A DNA stretch of 64,000 bases from Bradyrhizobium cajani (GCF_009759665.1 NZ_WQNE01000007.1:232227-296226), one strand, 5' to 3'; counted from the stretch's first letter, positions 8,445 to 17,033 are shown. Notes: generated from the letters alone by a model not told the origin. Translations and numbers: made by a program.

Positions 8445-8735
8445 CATTTGCCTCATTGCGCGACATTACAATTCGAGCGGTTACGCTCTTGCCTCTCCGG
8501 GACGAGGACTTTTCCACCTTAATATCACACGACTTCGTAGGCGATTAGGACTGATGTAAAGGTGAGAGAGCGATCCCGTGGATTTCATCTATCCGCTCAT
8601 CCAATATGTCGCGCTTGGCTATGTCGGGCGCTGTTTTCCCGAGCTTGCCGCATTTGGCCGCCTCTTTCCGCCACCTATCAATCTTGGCTTGATGGTCTAC
8701 CACCTCGCTGTCCCGCTTCACCAAGAAGCCCCAGC

Positions 8736-8851
8736 CGGGCTGGCGCGGCTGGGGCTTAAGATGCGTGCCCGTGTTGAGGCGGACACCGCCGGACCCTAGC
8801 AAACCTCAAACGGAGTTTTTCGGCGATATGATTTGCCTCTAGGCCGAAAAC
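8736..8851. repeat. Dispersed repeat, copy A
   Basis: About 116 bp matching 14579-14694 in the same orientation with an estimated 80-90% identity by eye; the first 60 bp are nearly identical. The repeat includes a run read on the minus strand as GSGGVRLNTGTHLKPQPRQP, inside an 85-aa minus frame (8545-8802, TTG start) of unknown function. Copy B retains the same peptide with few changes, so this may be the start of a small gene family. Sequence on the two sides differs between the copies. Confidence 0.6.
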
Positions 8852-8921
8852 CTCCGCGGGAGCATTGACCAGCGAGTGTCCGCCTCTGAAAGGTCACGGG
8901 CGTCAGCCGCGGCTATCCGTT

Positions 8922-9150
8922 ATGGTAACCTCAATTGGCGCGCTGCTCGTCGCTCTTGTCGTTGGACTTGGCGTTGAACAGAGCGGTCGGCAGATGTCCG
9001 ACTCGGAAATGAAGGCCTTCGACGCGAAACTGAGAGTGCAAACAGCAATGTATTGAGAGCGTCAAAAATAGCGGCTCATTGGCCGAAAGCATGAAGGCCT
9101 ATGCTGAGGTTGCCGTGAGGCAATGCACAGAAAAGACGCCGGTCGGACCG
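8922..9150 (+). pseudogene. Frameshifted small exported or membrane protein
   Basis: From ATG 8922 the frame gives a hydrophobic N-terminus (MVTSIGALLVALVVGLGVEQ) and a soluble part (RQMSDSEMKAFDAKLRVQ), then stops at TGA 9054. Shifting one frame near 9040 continues sensibly as QQCIESVKNSGSLAESMKAY and AEVAVRQC. The joined product would be a small periplasmic protein with a signal anchor. It appears inactivated by a single indel. Confidence 0.4.
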
Positions 9151-9151
9151 A

Positions 9152-9349
9152 TTAGGCGCGATCGAGCCAGTCGCTGTAAGGGCGGTTTTGGAATTTCGAC
9201 GCGACCTCGTCGAAAAGCTCCCGGGCGGCCTTTTCGTCGCCTTCGATGCTGATCAGGGCAAAGTGGTCAACCACCTTCGGCCTCATGCTGCTGGCATGGG
9301 CCAAAACCTGGATCGTGGCTTTCCCATTAGAAAATTGTCGAGTACTCAC
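9152..9349 (-). CDS. Small hypothetical protein (65 aa)
   Basis: The frame starts at GTG 9349 with an upstream AAGGA at workable spacing. The product is STRQFSNGKATIQVLAHASS, then a KVVDHFALISIEGDEKAARE segment and an FQNRPYSDWLDR tail. It looks like a compact alpha/beta protein with balanced composition and is likely real, but I do not recognise the family. It is tail-to-tail with the pseudogene at 8922-9150. Confidence 0.45.
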   Translation of the reverse strand: MSTRQFSNGKATIQVLAHASSMRPKVVDHFALISIEGDEKAARELFDEVASKFQNRPYSDWLDRA

Positions 9350-9423
9350 TTGCTATCCATCCTTGCGCAGATTCATGGCACGATAGGCTTTTTGGCGTAG
9401 CTCAACCCGATAAAGCTGGGCTC

Positions 9424-9627
9424 CTAGTTCCTGTGATGGCGAACTTTCAAGCTATCATGATCTTCGCTTGGTGGTCCGCTGTTCTCATCAACTAGTGCGG
9501 GTGAAAGCCTACCCTTGGGGCCGTTCTGACGGCTCGATTTGCGCGGCTTGCGCGGCGGAATCGTGAGTACTGCAACGAGGATGTTGATCAACAGCCAAAT
9601 ACTGAGAAGTACAAGAATCGTTCGCAT
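9424..9627 (-). CDS. Small single-span membrane protein
   Basis: A 67-aa protein from ATG 9627, chosen over the ATG 27 bases upstream because the membrane helix then sits at the N-terminus (MRTILVLLSIWLLINILVAV). A proline- and lysine-rich tail follows (PPRKPRKSSRQNGPKG) and a hydrophilic end. Such one-helix proteins with PPRKP tails occur in rhizobia. The role is unknown. Confidence 0.45.
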   Translation of the reverse strand: MRTILVLLSIWLLINILVAVLTIPPRKPRKSSRQNGPKGRLSPALVDENSGPPSEDHDSLKVRHHRN

Positions 9628-9775
9628 CAACTTCTCGACCTTCTTGCCCAACAAAGCCGCAAATGGATCGATCGCGTAACTCGGGTACTTGGCACACGAC
9701 CGCGACTTACAACCTTGGCGGGCCCGGTATGCTGGATTGCACTGATTAGCACTACAGCGAAGGCGAGAACCGTCT

Positions 9776-10177
9776 TTGATCGGTAGTTATCGGCCGTCTT
9801 TCTGCTCTATCGCCGCGTTTGACGCGGCGCCGCCAGCCTCGACGGCTTCGAAGGGGATTCTCCCGGAACCAGTACGTTTGGCCCTAAAGCGTAAAGGCAA
9901 CGCATGTTGGCCGGATGACGTTGTCGTCATGGATAATCTCGGCAGCCACAAGGGTGCAGGCGTCCGCGCAGCGATCGAGGCTACCGGCGCAAAGCTCCTT
10001 TATTTCCCGCCCTACAGCCCCGATCTCAATCCGTTCTCCAAACTCAAAGCTCTGCTGCGCACCGCCGCAGAGCGAACCGTCGAAGGTTTATGGAGCGCAA
10101 TCGGGCGCTGCCTCGACCGCTTCACGCCGCATGAATGCGCCAACTACTTCGGAGCCGCTGGATACGAACCAACCTGA
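9776..10177 (+). mobile_element. IS630-family transposase remnant
   Basis: The frame contains VVMDNLGSHKG (second catalytic Asp block), AIEATGAKLLYFPPYSPDLN (the hallmark IS630/mariner-like motif) and LKALLRTAAERTVEGLW near the C-terminus. After PYSPDLNP the usual I-E-Q-V residues are missing (NPFSKLK), so the third catalytic acidic residue is lost. The first 40 residues do not match the family. Only the C-terminal third remains and no terminal repeats are visible. Confidence 0.8.
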
Positions 10178-10285
10178 TCGAGAACCGCTCTAGGGGCTAA
10201 GCGGCGGCTAAACAGGTAACCCCAGCGATAGGATGGATCTATCGCGGACTGGTGACGAGTACCACGAGAACGCATGGGCATTGAG

Positions 10286-10316
10286 AACCCGCCGGCTCCC
10301 CGGTCGGCGGGTTTTT
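10286..10316 (+). terminator. Rho-independent terminator
   Basis: A 9-bp stem, AACCCGCCG (10286-10294) with CGGCGGGTT (10305-10313), a 10-nt loop, then a T run (10312-10316). The T run is on the + strand, so it would stop rightward transcription from the IS630 remnant. It also separates that from the minus-strand gene at 10324, for which the poor T run on the other strand makes it weak. Confidence 0.6.
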
Positions 10317-10323
10317 CAAGCGA

Positions 10324-10536
10324 CTAGCCCTCCTGGCAGGTGATGCCGAGGCTGTCGCAAGTGAGTGCGAAAGACTCTTTTGATTTAGGATCTTCAAAAC
10401 AGAACCTAGTACCGATCTCCGCGCGGTCGGTCCACCAGCCAACGTTAGCAGCTTTTGCGATACGGGAAGCTTCGCCCCGCAACAGGTCAAGCTGTTTCCC
10501 GGCAGCACGAACAATCAGGCAATTCTCCTTGGTCAT
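10324..10536 (-). CDS. Small hypothetical protein (70 aa)
   Basis: The start is ATG 10536 with GGAGAG a suitable distance upstream. The protein (MTKENCLIVRAAGKQLDLLR, VGWWTDRAEIGTRFCFEDPK, ending DSLGITCQEG) is compact, has three Cys and looks genuinely coding. I do not recognise a family. It ends close to the hairpin at 10286-10316. Confidence 0.5.
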   Translation of the reverse strand: MTKENCLIVRAAGKQLDLLRGEASRIAKAANVGWWTDRAEIGTRFCFEDPKSKESFALTCDSLGITCQEG

Positions 10537-11249
10537 AAAGGTCTCTCCGAAGGGAATCGGGGGCGCCCCCGTCAGTACGAAGGCCGCAGCAGGGGACTGC
10601 TGCGGCCAGCGCGATGGTCAAAATAGACCGGGTGAAAAGGTCTAAGTGAAATATGGAGCCAGCCCCGGTGAGACGGAGCGTACCGCAGCCTTTCGCGCTG
10701 GCAATATGATCTACTTCACAATGTTCCGCAGGCTTAACGTGCATCGAGGTGAGGGAAGCCCGCCGGGGCTGGCGAGCTGGCGGGCGTTCACCTCTGAGGG
10801 CCGCGTATGTCCCCCACGACGCGATATGCTTAGGATCTAAGCGCCGCGCCGATCGTGCGGAACGTCGCGGCTCGGGCCGCAGGGGTCATACCAGAGCGGC
10901 GCCTGCGGCTGCTCTTATCAGGAGGCGTGTGGGAATTTGGACACACATCCGGGAATAATCGGCAAGAGAAGGAACGGCAGATCGGAAATGTGCTTGTCTC
11001 TGGCCGGTGACGGCCTCTATCCCACGAGGCAAGAGCCTGTCCGGCGGCCCCAGCATCGTCATGCCCCCCGGCCTGATGCTGGGGCCACCACGGGCGCCGT
11101 TTCTGTACGAGGCGTCGATTGGACGAGACTTGGAGGGTCCTGTTTGCGATCAGCGCGACGGCTGTTGTCGCTGTTGGCTCCTTCTTCGCCATCCGGTTTA
11201 TTATCGGTGTGCACCTCTGACCTCGATCTGAGTTGATCGCTTGCCCGGT
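10537..11249. other. 700-bp stretch without a convincing gene
   Basis: Short frames only. One + frame near 11115-11216 ends in a hydrophobic segment (VLFAISATAVVAVGSFFAIR) that looks like the last membrane helix of a lost protein. The inverted repeat at 11046-11086 is the clearest structure. The rest reads as decayed sequence. Confidence 0.35.
11046..11086. repeat. 12-bp perfect inverted repeat (hairpin)
   Basis: GGCCCCAGCATC (11046-11057) and GATGCTGGGGCC (11075-11086) pair perfectly across a 17-nt loop. No T run follows on either strand, so it is not a classical terminator. It could be a REP-like element or a structured RNA. Confidence 0.5.
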
Positions 11250-11516
11250 GGCCTACAATTGCTAGTCGTGCATCGCCGCGATCAAAGTCAGGACGGACGT
11301 CGCCGCCGCGACCGCAGGCTTGGCAAAACGAACCGCGGCTCGACATCAGACAGCCGAACGTCATCCGGTCAGCGATCAGCATCCAAAGCGACGTGGTGGC
11401 CGCAATGGCAGTAGACCACGACGCCGCAAGCCCATTCCCCGCATCTCTCCGAACGTGATCTTGCGTGGTCGGCCGTCAGCATGCGTGGGCGTGTGGCGTC
11501 GGACAGGACGAGGCAT
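11250..11516 (-). pseudogene. Decayed small zinc-binding protein
   Basis: From ATG 11516 the minus strand reads RKITFGEMRGMGLRR. After a shift it continues VVYCHCGHHVALDADR, a TGA where Trp is expected, then PDDVRLSDVEPRF, and after a second shift CQACGRGGDVRPDFD. Rejoined, this is a roughly 90-aa protein with paired C-x-C and C-x-x-C zinc ligands. It resembles a small family with ITFGEMR...RWPD.VRLSD.EPRF...CG..G.DVRPDF that is frequent in Bradyrhizobium. Two frameshifts and one nonsense codon show it is dead. Confidence 0.55.
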
Positions 11517-11971
11517 GCCGCCATCAAAGCGGCTTCGTAAGTAGCTCGGTATCGATCCTAGTGGCCGAGAACAGGTGCGAACCACTGCCCATCGTGGGTG
11601 TGGACGGCGGCTATGCGGGAGGCTTGTTGTCGATGCACACGTGACCGCCACTGTGACTGCCAGCATCGTCCAGCCGACGATATCGACAGCACTCGTTGCT
11701 TCCCTGCATCTCGTGAACAGAAGGCGAAGGGGCGTGTTGCGTGGAGCAGTTTGGAATGCCGCGTAACGCGTTGAATTTGCTGGGAGCGAGCTGGAGCACG
11801 CGCAACACGGGCGGCCGCGCAGAACGAAGGTGCAACGGCACCAAGCTCTTGTTTTGCTGATGGAAAGTCTGGCGATCCCGGCAGGGCTCTCAGATTTTCG
11901 ATTTTTCAACAGGCTGGCGGGCCGCGCCGTCAGAGCTTCTGGATCTCGTTGAAGTGCTGCGAGGGACCGGC
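11517..11971. other. 450-bp stretch, no gene recognised
   Basis: Only antisense and overlapping frames of biased composition are present. I found no conserved motif, repeat or RNA gene here. Confidence 0.3.
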
Positions 11972-12325
11972 ATGCGGAAGCCGCAGGGTAGCGCGACGGA
12001 GTTCAACCGCCAGATCACGCATGATCTTAGCTTGCCGCCCGTGAGCGCTGAGATCGCTGCTGCGGCGAAGTCGGGCGGCCTGTCGGCTCTGACCAGTGTT
12101 CGCGATCGCATCAAGCGCGCGTCGGTCGGCCGCGGCACCGGCCAGTTGGCGGATATGTTCCTGGCGCCAGACAGCGTCGAGCAGATGCGGGGCGTGGCAG
12201 CGCGCGCCGCTGAAGCGCCAATGGCGGACGGTCTTCTCAGGCAGTTGATGGTGACGCCTGCTGAGGGTAGGTCGGCATCAACTGAGCTGGTGACAATCGG
12301 CGCGGGTCTCAGGTCCGCGCCTTGA
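11972..12325 (+). CDS. Hypothetical protein, possibly a phage protein fragment
   Basis: A 117-aa frame from an internal ATG at 11972 (MRKPQGSATEFNRQITHDLS). It has alternating A/R-rich helices and ends with VEQMRGVAARAAEAPMADGL and LLRQLM. The last block has the look of a C-terminal helix of larger phage or plasmid proteins. No upstream continuation or ribosome site is obvious, so it may be a truncated tail. No function is assigned. Confidence 0.3.
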   Translation: MRKPQGSATEFNRQITHDLSLPPVSAEIAAAAKSGGLSALTSVRDRIKRASVGRGTGQLADMFLAPDSVEQMRGVAARAAEAPMADGLLRQLMVTPAEGRSASTELVTIGAGLRSAP

Positions 12326-12657
12326 GGACCACAGCCGCTATTCCGCTCTCTCCAGGCTCGGCGCGCTCGTTTCTCCGCGTGAAAAGCTTCGTTTTCGTCC
12401 GAAACGTACGGAGTTTTCGGTGGAGGTTTGCCGCAACGATTCGTAGCTGCGCGGATAATAGCGAGCAAATGGGGGGGACTTTGGAGTTTATATCAATTCG
12501 AGCGGCACTGCTGGGCGTGCTTTCGCTCGCCGTCCTGGCGCACGTCTACTTGGCGCAGGTTCGCTGGTGACTGGACTGTTGCTCGCCGGGTCCTTGGTGC
12601 TGTTGATCGTGCTCGGCGAATCGCGCGGGTTGTCGTCAGCTGTCCGCAGGCGCATCC

Positions 12658-12918
12658 ATGCTGGTCAACGGCTTTGGCGGTAAGATCAAGGAGGCGGCGC
12701 TGCTCGCCATCACCTTCTGCAGTTATGCGGCCGGGCGCCTTACCGGTCCGGACGATATCCTTACCGGCGTGATCACGGTCGGCTCGATCACCGTGGCGGC
12801 GGGGACGCTGGCGACACTTGTTGCGTTGATCGAACAATGGTCCCGGCGGCACGGCAAGCCGTGCGTGTTCGGCGAGTTCGATGGGCGCCGGCGCAATTTG
12901 CGACGCTGCTTTGCCTAG
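12658..12918 (+). CDS. Small two-helix membrane protein
   Basis: An 86-aa protein with two hydrophobic segments (EAALLAITFCSYAAGRL and VITVGSITVAAGTLATLVAL) separated by a polar loop (TGPDDIL). The tail is basic. Size and topology would suit a holin-like or stress-type membrane peptide, but there is no specific family match, so none is claimed. Another small membrane frame follows at 12940. Confidence 0.35.
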   Translation: MLVNGFGGKIKEAALLAITFCSYAAGRLTGPDDILTGVITVGSITVAAGTLATLVALIEQWSRRHGKPCVFGEFDGRRRNLRRCFA

Positions 12919-12939
12919 TCGTGCTGGCGGCCGCAGCGA

Positions 12940-13110
12940 GTGCGCAGCGCCTCGCGCCTTATCGCACTCGCTATCATCGCTGCAGTGCCGGCGGCAATAT
13001 TTGCCGCCTCGATGGTGCGCTTTCCCTTAGTTGCTGCGGCGTTGGGGGTATTCGTCGTCGCGATGCTAATCCGCCACTTGCTTCGGAAAGAAACATCATG
13101 GCGGGGTTGA
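12940..13110 (+). CDS. Small two-helix membrane protein (56 aa)
   Basis: A short frame from GTG 12940, right after an in-frame TAG. It codes for LIALAIIAAVPAAIFAASMV and FPLVAAALGVFVVAMLIRHL and ends LLRKETSWRG. The two clear helices and a positive-inside tail make it likely to be a translated membrane peptide. Together with 12658-12918 it may form a small membrane gene pair. The start is uncertain. Confidence 0.35.
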   Translation: MRSASRLIALAIIAAVPAAIFAASMVRFPLVAAALGVFVVAMLIRHLLRKETSWRG

Positions 13111-13502
13111 AACGCCTGGCCGCGAGGTTAGGGGCAGCGACGAAAGCTGAAGCGCTATCAATATCTGGGCAATCACCCAGGCGACCGGCAAGCCTGGCCG
13201 CAGCATCGGCGACGGGGTCGGTGCCAGATCTGGGTCGAATTGTTCTGAACGTTCCGAAGACGATATCGATCGTCGCCACTCAATTGCCCGAGAACACACC
13301 CATTGTCCGTTTATGTTGACACGTTCGCGCTCTCGATCTGATGCGAGTGCGCGTCGCCCGTCGCGACCGGAGCCGATCGAGAATTCGCCAATGCCGTTGG
13401 ATGCTGGTGTGAGGTCTGCGAGACCGCCAAGCGGACCGCCAATGCATAGTTCATGGCGAACTGGCGCGCGGCCGGGAAGGACAAATCTCGCAAGAAGTTT
13501 AA

Positions 13503-13575
13503 GGGCCCGTAGCTCACCGGGAGAGCGCCGTTTTGCACGCGGCGGGTAGGGGGTCAATTCCCTCCGGGTCCACCA
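13503..13575 (+). tRNA. tRNA-Ala(TGC)-like gene, degenerate
   Basis: The acceptor stem GGGCCCG pairs with CGGGTCC (one G-T pair) and is followed by ACCA, so CCA is encoded. The D arm is GCTC/GAGC. The anticodon arm GCCGT/GCGGC encloses loop TTTGCAC, giving anticodon TGC (Ala). The T arm is weaker: loop GTCAATT instead of TTCRANY, and one stem mismatch (A-C). The total of 73 nt is a little short. This could be an accessory tRNA or a decaying copy at an integration site. A tRNA scanner score would decide. Confidence 0.55.
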
Positions 13576-13713
13576 TCATCACCAGCACCACCTGCTGATT
13601 TGCGGTCGACCTGCGTCTTTTGTGCTCGACCTCCCGGCCGGCGCTGGACCTGCACATTGCTCGGCGGGGAACTGGTAGATCCTAGCGACTGAAAACGCCG
13701 CCATGGCTTGTGA

Positions 13714-13941
13714 TCAGAAATCGTAATGGGTGATCAGCGGGATCTCGCCTGGCTTCGCACGGTCCTTGGCCTCGTTCAGAGCTTTTTCCCGGCTCTCGCG
13801 TCCAGCGCTCTTGCTCGGCTCGGCAGCTAGCGAGGTTCGCGAGGCCTTGAACTGTCCGTGCTGCTTGCAGTCGAAGCCATCAGAACCTCCGGTGACGGGA
13901 AGTTCAGCGGCTTAAGTGCCGCAGATTGGACATGTCGTCAT
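13714..13941 (-). pseudogene. Small zinc-ribbon-like protein with in-frame stop
   Basis: The start is ATG 13941, preceded by GGAAA at good spacing. It reads MTTCPICGT, then TAA, then AAELPVTGGSDGFDCKQHGQ, FKASRTSLAAEPSKSAGRES and a tail ending PGEIPLITHYDF. The CPIC...DCKQHG pattern suggests a zinc ribbon. The TAA at codon 10 differs from CAA by one base, so a single C-to-T type change explains the loss. Everything else looks intact, which suggests recent inactivation or a sequence error. Confidence 0.55.
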
Positions 13942-14070
13942 ATCTGATTTCCAGCTTTTTTGAGGTTGGGTATATCGAAGCACACTGAGGGACAGAGAAA
14001 GGGGAACGCCATGATCGGCGGCGAGACCGCCGGCTAGGGCCGAAAACTGAGGGCGGCCTGTGGGTTTGAT

Positions 14071-14319
14071 CTAATTGCAGGTATCAATTGGATATTGATT
14101 AAAGCCGCCGATTCCGACGAAGTATTTGTTGCCGGCCTTGCAGCGGGCTCTGCATTTAGGAATTTCTTCACGGCATATCCCCATAGCGGCGCTTTGCCTT
14201 GCCGCGTCAGGAACGTTTGCTTTTGCCCAATTCACGCACAGCGCTCCTTGCTCAGTGCAAGAGCGAGCAGAGACCGTTTCGACGGAAGCCAAGCCAATTG
14301 TGCCGATCAAAAATAACAT
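14071..14319 (-). CDS. Small secreted Cys-rich protein
   Basis: An 82-aa product from ATG 14319: signal peptide MLFLIGTIGLASVETVSA, then a mature part with CTEQGALCVNWAKANVP, GICREEIPKCRARCKAG and a final Cys (six in all), likely forming disulfides in the periplasm. The family is common in Bradyrhizobium without known function. A good ribosome site (GGAG) sits upstream of an in-frame ATA (14337), six codons before the ATG. The ancestral start may have been ATG there, giving a longer N-terminus with two extra Lys/Arg (IKIRFF). If so, the start codon is mutated and expression may be poor. Confidence 0.5.
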   Translation of the reverse strand: MLFLIGTIGLASVETVSARSCTEQGALCVNWAKANVPDAARQSAAMGICREEIPKCRARCKAGNKYFVGIGGFNQYPIDTCN

Positions 14320-14364
14320 GAAAAATCGTATTTTTATGCCGCTCCTTTTTTCAATTTCCAATGT

Positions 14365-14580
14365 GCCGACGCTGCTTCGCCATGCCGATCTCATCGATCG
14401 CGTCCGCCAGCCCTCGTAAGAAGACTCGATCCACGCATCATCATCGGGCAGCTCCCACTCCCGCAGGCCGGCGACATATCGTGTCAGAGCGATGACGCCG
14501 GCCATCGTGGTTGGCGTTGAGCGGATGAGCACATTTGCTGCTCAGTGAGAGTCAGGTTTCTTTGGCCGCTGATTTCGTCG
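14365..14580 (-). pseudogene. Truncated paralogue of the 26.4-kb gene
   Basis: The minus frame MLIRSTPTTMAGVIALTRYV, LREWELPDDDAW is nearly identical in protein sequence to the middle of the 128-aa protein at 26395-26781 (ANVLIRSAPTTIAGVIALTR...LREWELPDDDAW). DNA similarity runs from about 14365 to 14580 and stops exactly where the dispersed repeat (copy B) begins. The N-terminal half is therefore missing, and the C-terminus is frameshifted into unrelated sequence. Confidence 0.6.
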
Positions 14581-14694
14581 GGCTGGCGCGGCTGGGGCTC
14601 AAGATGCGTGCCCGTGTTGAGGGGGACACCGCCGGACCCTAGCAAACTTAAAGCGGTGCTTTTCGGCGAAATGATCCATCCTCAGGACGAAAAC
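14579..14694. repeat. Dispersed repeat, copy B
   Basis: Same orientation as copy A at 8736-8851. It is fused directly to the truncated paralogue at 14365-14580, so this locus records a recombination between two separately repeated sequences. Confidence 0.6.
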
Positions 14695-14766
14695 GCGCGC
14701 GCGGCGTAGCTTCCTGGGGCGTGCAGAAAGACAGCACAGGACGCCCCATCGACGCCGCTGATCGTC

Positions 14767-15054
14767 ATGGTTGCAATGCTAGGAAGTTCCTGGGCAATTT
14801 GCCTGCGGAGCAAAATGGTCAAAATGGTAAAGGCATGTCGCAGTACGGTGATGGCACTCACTTTTATAGTAGTCGCCACCATCAATATTCTGTGGGATTT
14901 CATGAACAGCTATGTCGCCTGCGGCCTTGCGCTGGCCCCCTCAGTGGCCGCAGGTTTTTGCGTTGAGCGCGCCTTTATTAAGCGGTCCCATCGTGAGATG
15001 GTCCGCCGCCGCGGCGCTGCATGGAATTCGGCGAACGAACAGCCCGGTGCATGA
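14767..15054 (+). CDS. Possible small membrane protein
   Basis: A 95-aa frame with two hydrophobic stretches (TVMALTFIVVATINILWDF and YVACGLALAPSVAAGFCV) and a charged C-terminus (KRSHREMVRRRGAAW). No ribosome site stands out and no family is recognised. It is listed because the hydropathy pattern is protein-like. Confidence 0.3.
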   Translation: MVAMLGSSWAICLRSKMVKMVKACRSTVMALTFIVVATINILWDFMNSYVACGLALAPSVAAGFCVERAFIKRSHREMVRRRGAAWNSANEQPGA

Positions 15055-15217
15055 ACACCTGCAGCTGTCGCGATAGTCAGAGAAGGCGACCTCGCCGGCT
15101 TCCGCTGCGGTCCGCTTTGATTGGAAAAGCCTCTGACATTTAGTGCAGTATAATTACTCTCGAAGGTTGTAAGCAGACCTGTCGCAAATCCGGTCAACCA
15201 AGATGGGAGTGCGATCG

Positions 15218-15490
15218 ATGCCTCGAAAACCTGGTTCGAACTATTTGACTGGCGCAGCAGGAGCAGCGCTTCTGATTTTGGGAATAGCTATTCTTGGTTC
15301 TTTCGTTGTCGACGTCAGAGCTCATCGCGTCGTCGTTAACGGCGGCGCGTGCATCCTATTTGGATTGGTTCTTTTGTGGTGGACCTTTGGTGAAAACGAA
15401 AGCTGGGGGATCGGCTTCGAAACGGTGACCATGACAGTCACAGTCGTGACCGCGGTCATCGCGATTCTGGCGCTAAACGTAGCCCCGTGA
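15218..15490 (+). CDS. Small membrane protein (90 aa)
   Basis: From ATG 15218 (MPRKPGSNYL), chosen over an ATG 15 bases upstream. Three hydrophobic helices: AGAALLILGIAILGSFVV, ACILFGLVLLWWTF and TVTVVTAVIAILAL. A short acidic loop (GENESWGIG) lies between the last two. An integral inner-membrane protein of unknown role, apparently intact and alone. Confidence 0.5.
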   Translation: MPRKPGSNYLTGAAGAALLILGIAILGSFVVDVRAHRVVVNGGACILFGLVLLWWTFGENESWGIGFETVTMTVTVVTAVIAILALNVAP

Positions 15491-15925
15491 GGTCAGAGGC
15501 TCACGATAAGCAGGATGCCCGGGGATATCGGTGGCGCGACGTCGACCTGGCGTACTGCCGCGTTTCAGCTGCCGAGTTACAGGCGGCGACGGCATTACTC
15601 GGCGTCCAGATCCAATAGTTTTCGCAGAAGGTGCCGCCGGTTTCGAGCGCGCCGTTCAGGATCATTTCGGCGATGCTGCCCGGATCAAGCGAATGTCGCG
15701 CCGCAAGGCGCGGTAGAAGGCCGGCGTTCTCCACCCGAATAGACGCGCGCCGGCAGCCTCTCGACGCGGGCCCGTGCCCTGAGAGCTGGATATTGCAGCG
15801 CCAGGCCCCCGGGAGAACGGTGGTTGTTGGTGACGATGGAGGCTTTGACGCCATCTATGGACCACGCCCGCGATGCAAGAGGAATCGACAAAGGGGATGA
15901 AGCGGTTTGCGCCAAATGAGCTGGA
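15491..15925. other. 430-bp decayed stretch
   Basis: Minus-strand frames 15685-15915 and 15501-15854 together read like pieces of one enzyme (ASIVTNNHRSPGGLALQYPA, then after a shift DPGSIAEMILNGALETGGTF and NYWIWTPSNAV). I could not identify it. It is best treated as an unidentified frameshifted gene remnant. Confidence 0.35.
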
Positions 15926-16457
15926 TCACTCGAGGTGATAAGTTATCCTTTGGCCTGAGAGAATCTGAGGAAGTGCCAATCGGAGCGCTGCCGCTCCTTG
16001 CCGGTCCGGCAGCCCTCGCTCAAGCAAAAAGCCTCGGATTTGATTGATGACCGCGGTTCTTTGCGTCACCAATCGACTGCGAACTCCTGTGCAGCGCCTG
16101 CAAGTCAAGTTGCTCGGCCGATTTCAACGGGACGAAGCGCATGGTCGGGCGTTGCGCCGCCTCTGCGATGGCTTCGGCATCACGGAAGTCATTTTTGTGG
16201 CCCTTAGGTATGGCTTCACATACTGTGCTGGCAAGAGCCGTACTTGATGGCCTAATTTCTCGAGCTTGCGACCCAGGTGGTGTGCTCCTGCACAGGCTTC
16301 CATTCCGATCAGGCAGGGCGGAACATTAGCCAGCGACTGCTCAAGCTGATTTCTCGATCGCTTCTTTCGTAGGATGATTGCACCCGTGGCATCGAACCCC
16401 ACACATGGAATTCTTGCCTAGATCGATACCGATCGTGACAATGTTCGTATGGGACAT
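15926..16457 (-). mobile_element. IS110-family transposase remnant
   Basis: The start is ATG 16457 with a good ribosome site (GAGAGGAG). It reads MSHTNIVTIGIDLGKNS (first catalytic Asp), then after a frameshift GFDATGAIILRKK, PPCLIGMEACAGAHHLGRKL (catalytic Glu) and GHQVRLLPAQYVKPYL, the classical IS110/IS1111 N-terminus. A further piece at 15926-16108 reads RSRLVTQRTAVINQIRGFLL and ERGLPDRQGAAALR. The acidic linker and the C-terminal Ser domain are lost. Several frameshifts; not functional. Confidence 0.75.
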
Positions 16458-16504
16458 GGTTTGCGCTCCTCTCTTGGCGGAGCTGTACGTTGCCCCTATG
16501 AGCG

Positions 16505-16965
16505 GGCGTGGTCCATGCCATTAACTCGTAAGGCGCGTCTGCTTTGCCCTTGCCGATGCACTCCACCTCCGGGGCGTGGAAGGAATAAAGCTTGAAGCCG
16601 CGCTGGCGCTGCTGCTGCGAGCGGAGCTGCGACGCCCGGCTGAGCGGGAGGGCGAACGTGTTCTCAAGCATCGCCTGACCTTCGATCTTGCGGCGGTTAT
16701 CGCGGATGATCCGGCCCAGTCGGCTGCGCAGGATGCGCAACTGCCACTGATGCCACTTGAATTGCTTGGCATGGGCGTAGCGTCCCGCCATTACGCGATT
16801 TTGGCGATGCGAAGATAGGATTGCCGCAGCTTGACCCCATGCTTCCTCGCCAGACGGTTGAGCCCCTTGATCGCCGCGTGCAAGAGCTTGGCATCGGTCG
16901 GGAAGGTGATCGCCTTCGGCTGCACCGTGGTATGTGCGCCATGACGGCGCGAAGAAGGAGGTTGC
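16505..16965 (-). mobile_element. IS5-family transposase fragment
   Basis: An internal fragment of the same type as the intact transposase at 29678-31021. Shared blocks are TTVQPKAI, LRQSYLRIAK, then after a stop and frameshift near 16791 AGRYAHAKQFK, RSRLGRIIRDNRRKIEG and YSFHAPEVECIGKGKADAPYE. It lacks both ends and the second and third catalytic residues. Homology ends where the IS110 remnant begins, so IS110 probably inserted into it. Confidence 0.75.
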
Positions 16966-17033
16966 GCGGTGATCTTGGACCGCGTGGTTTGGAGGCGAGC
17001 CTGATGTGTCATTTCCTGTTTATGGAATCCCAC

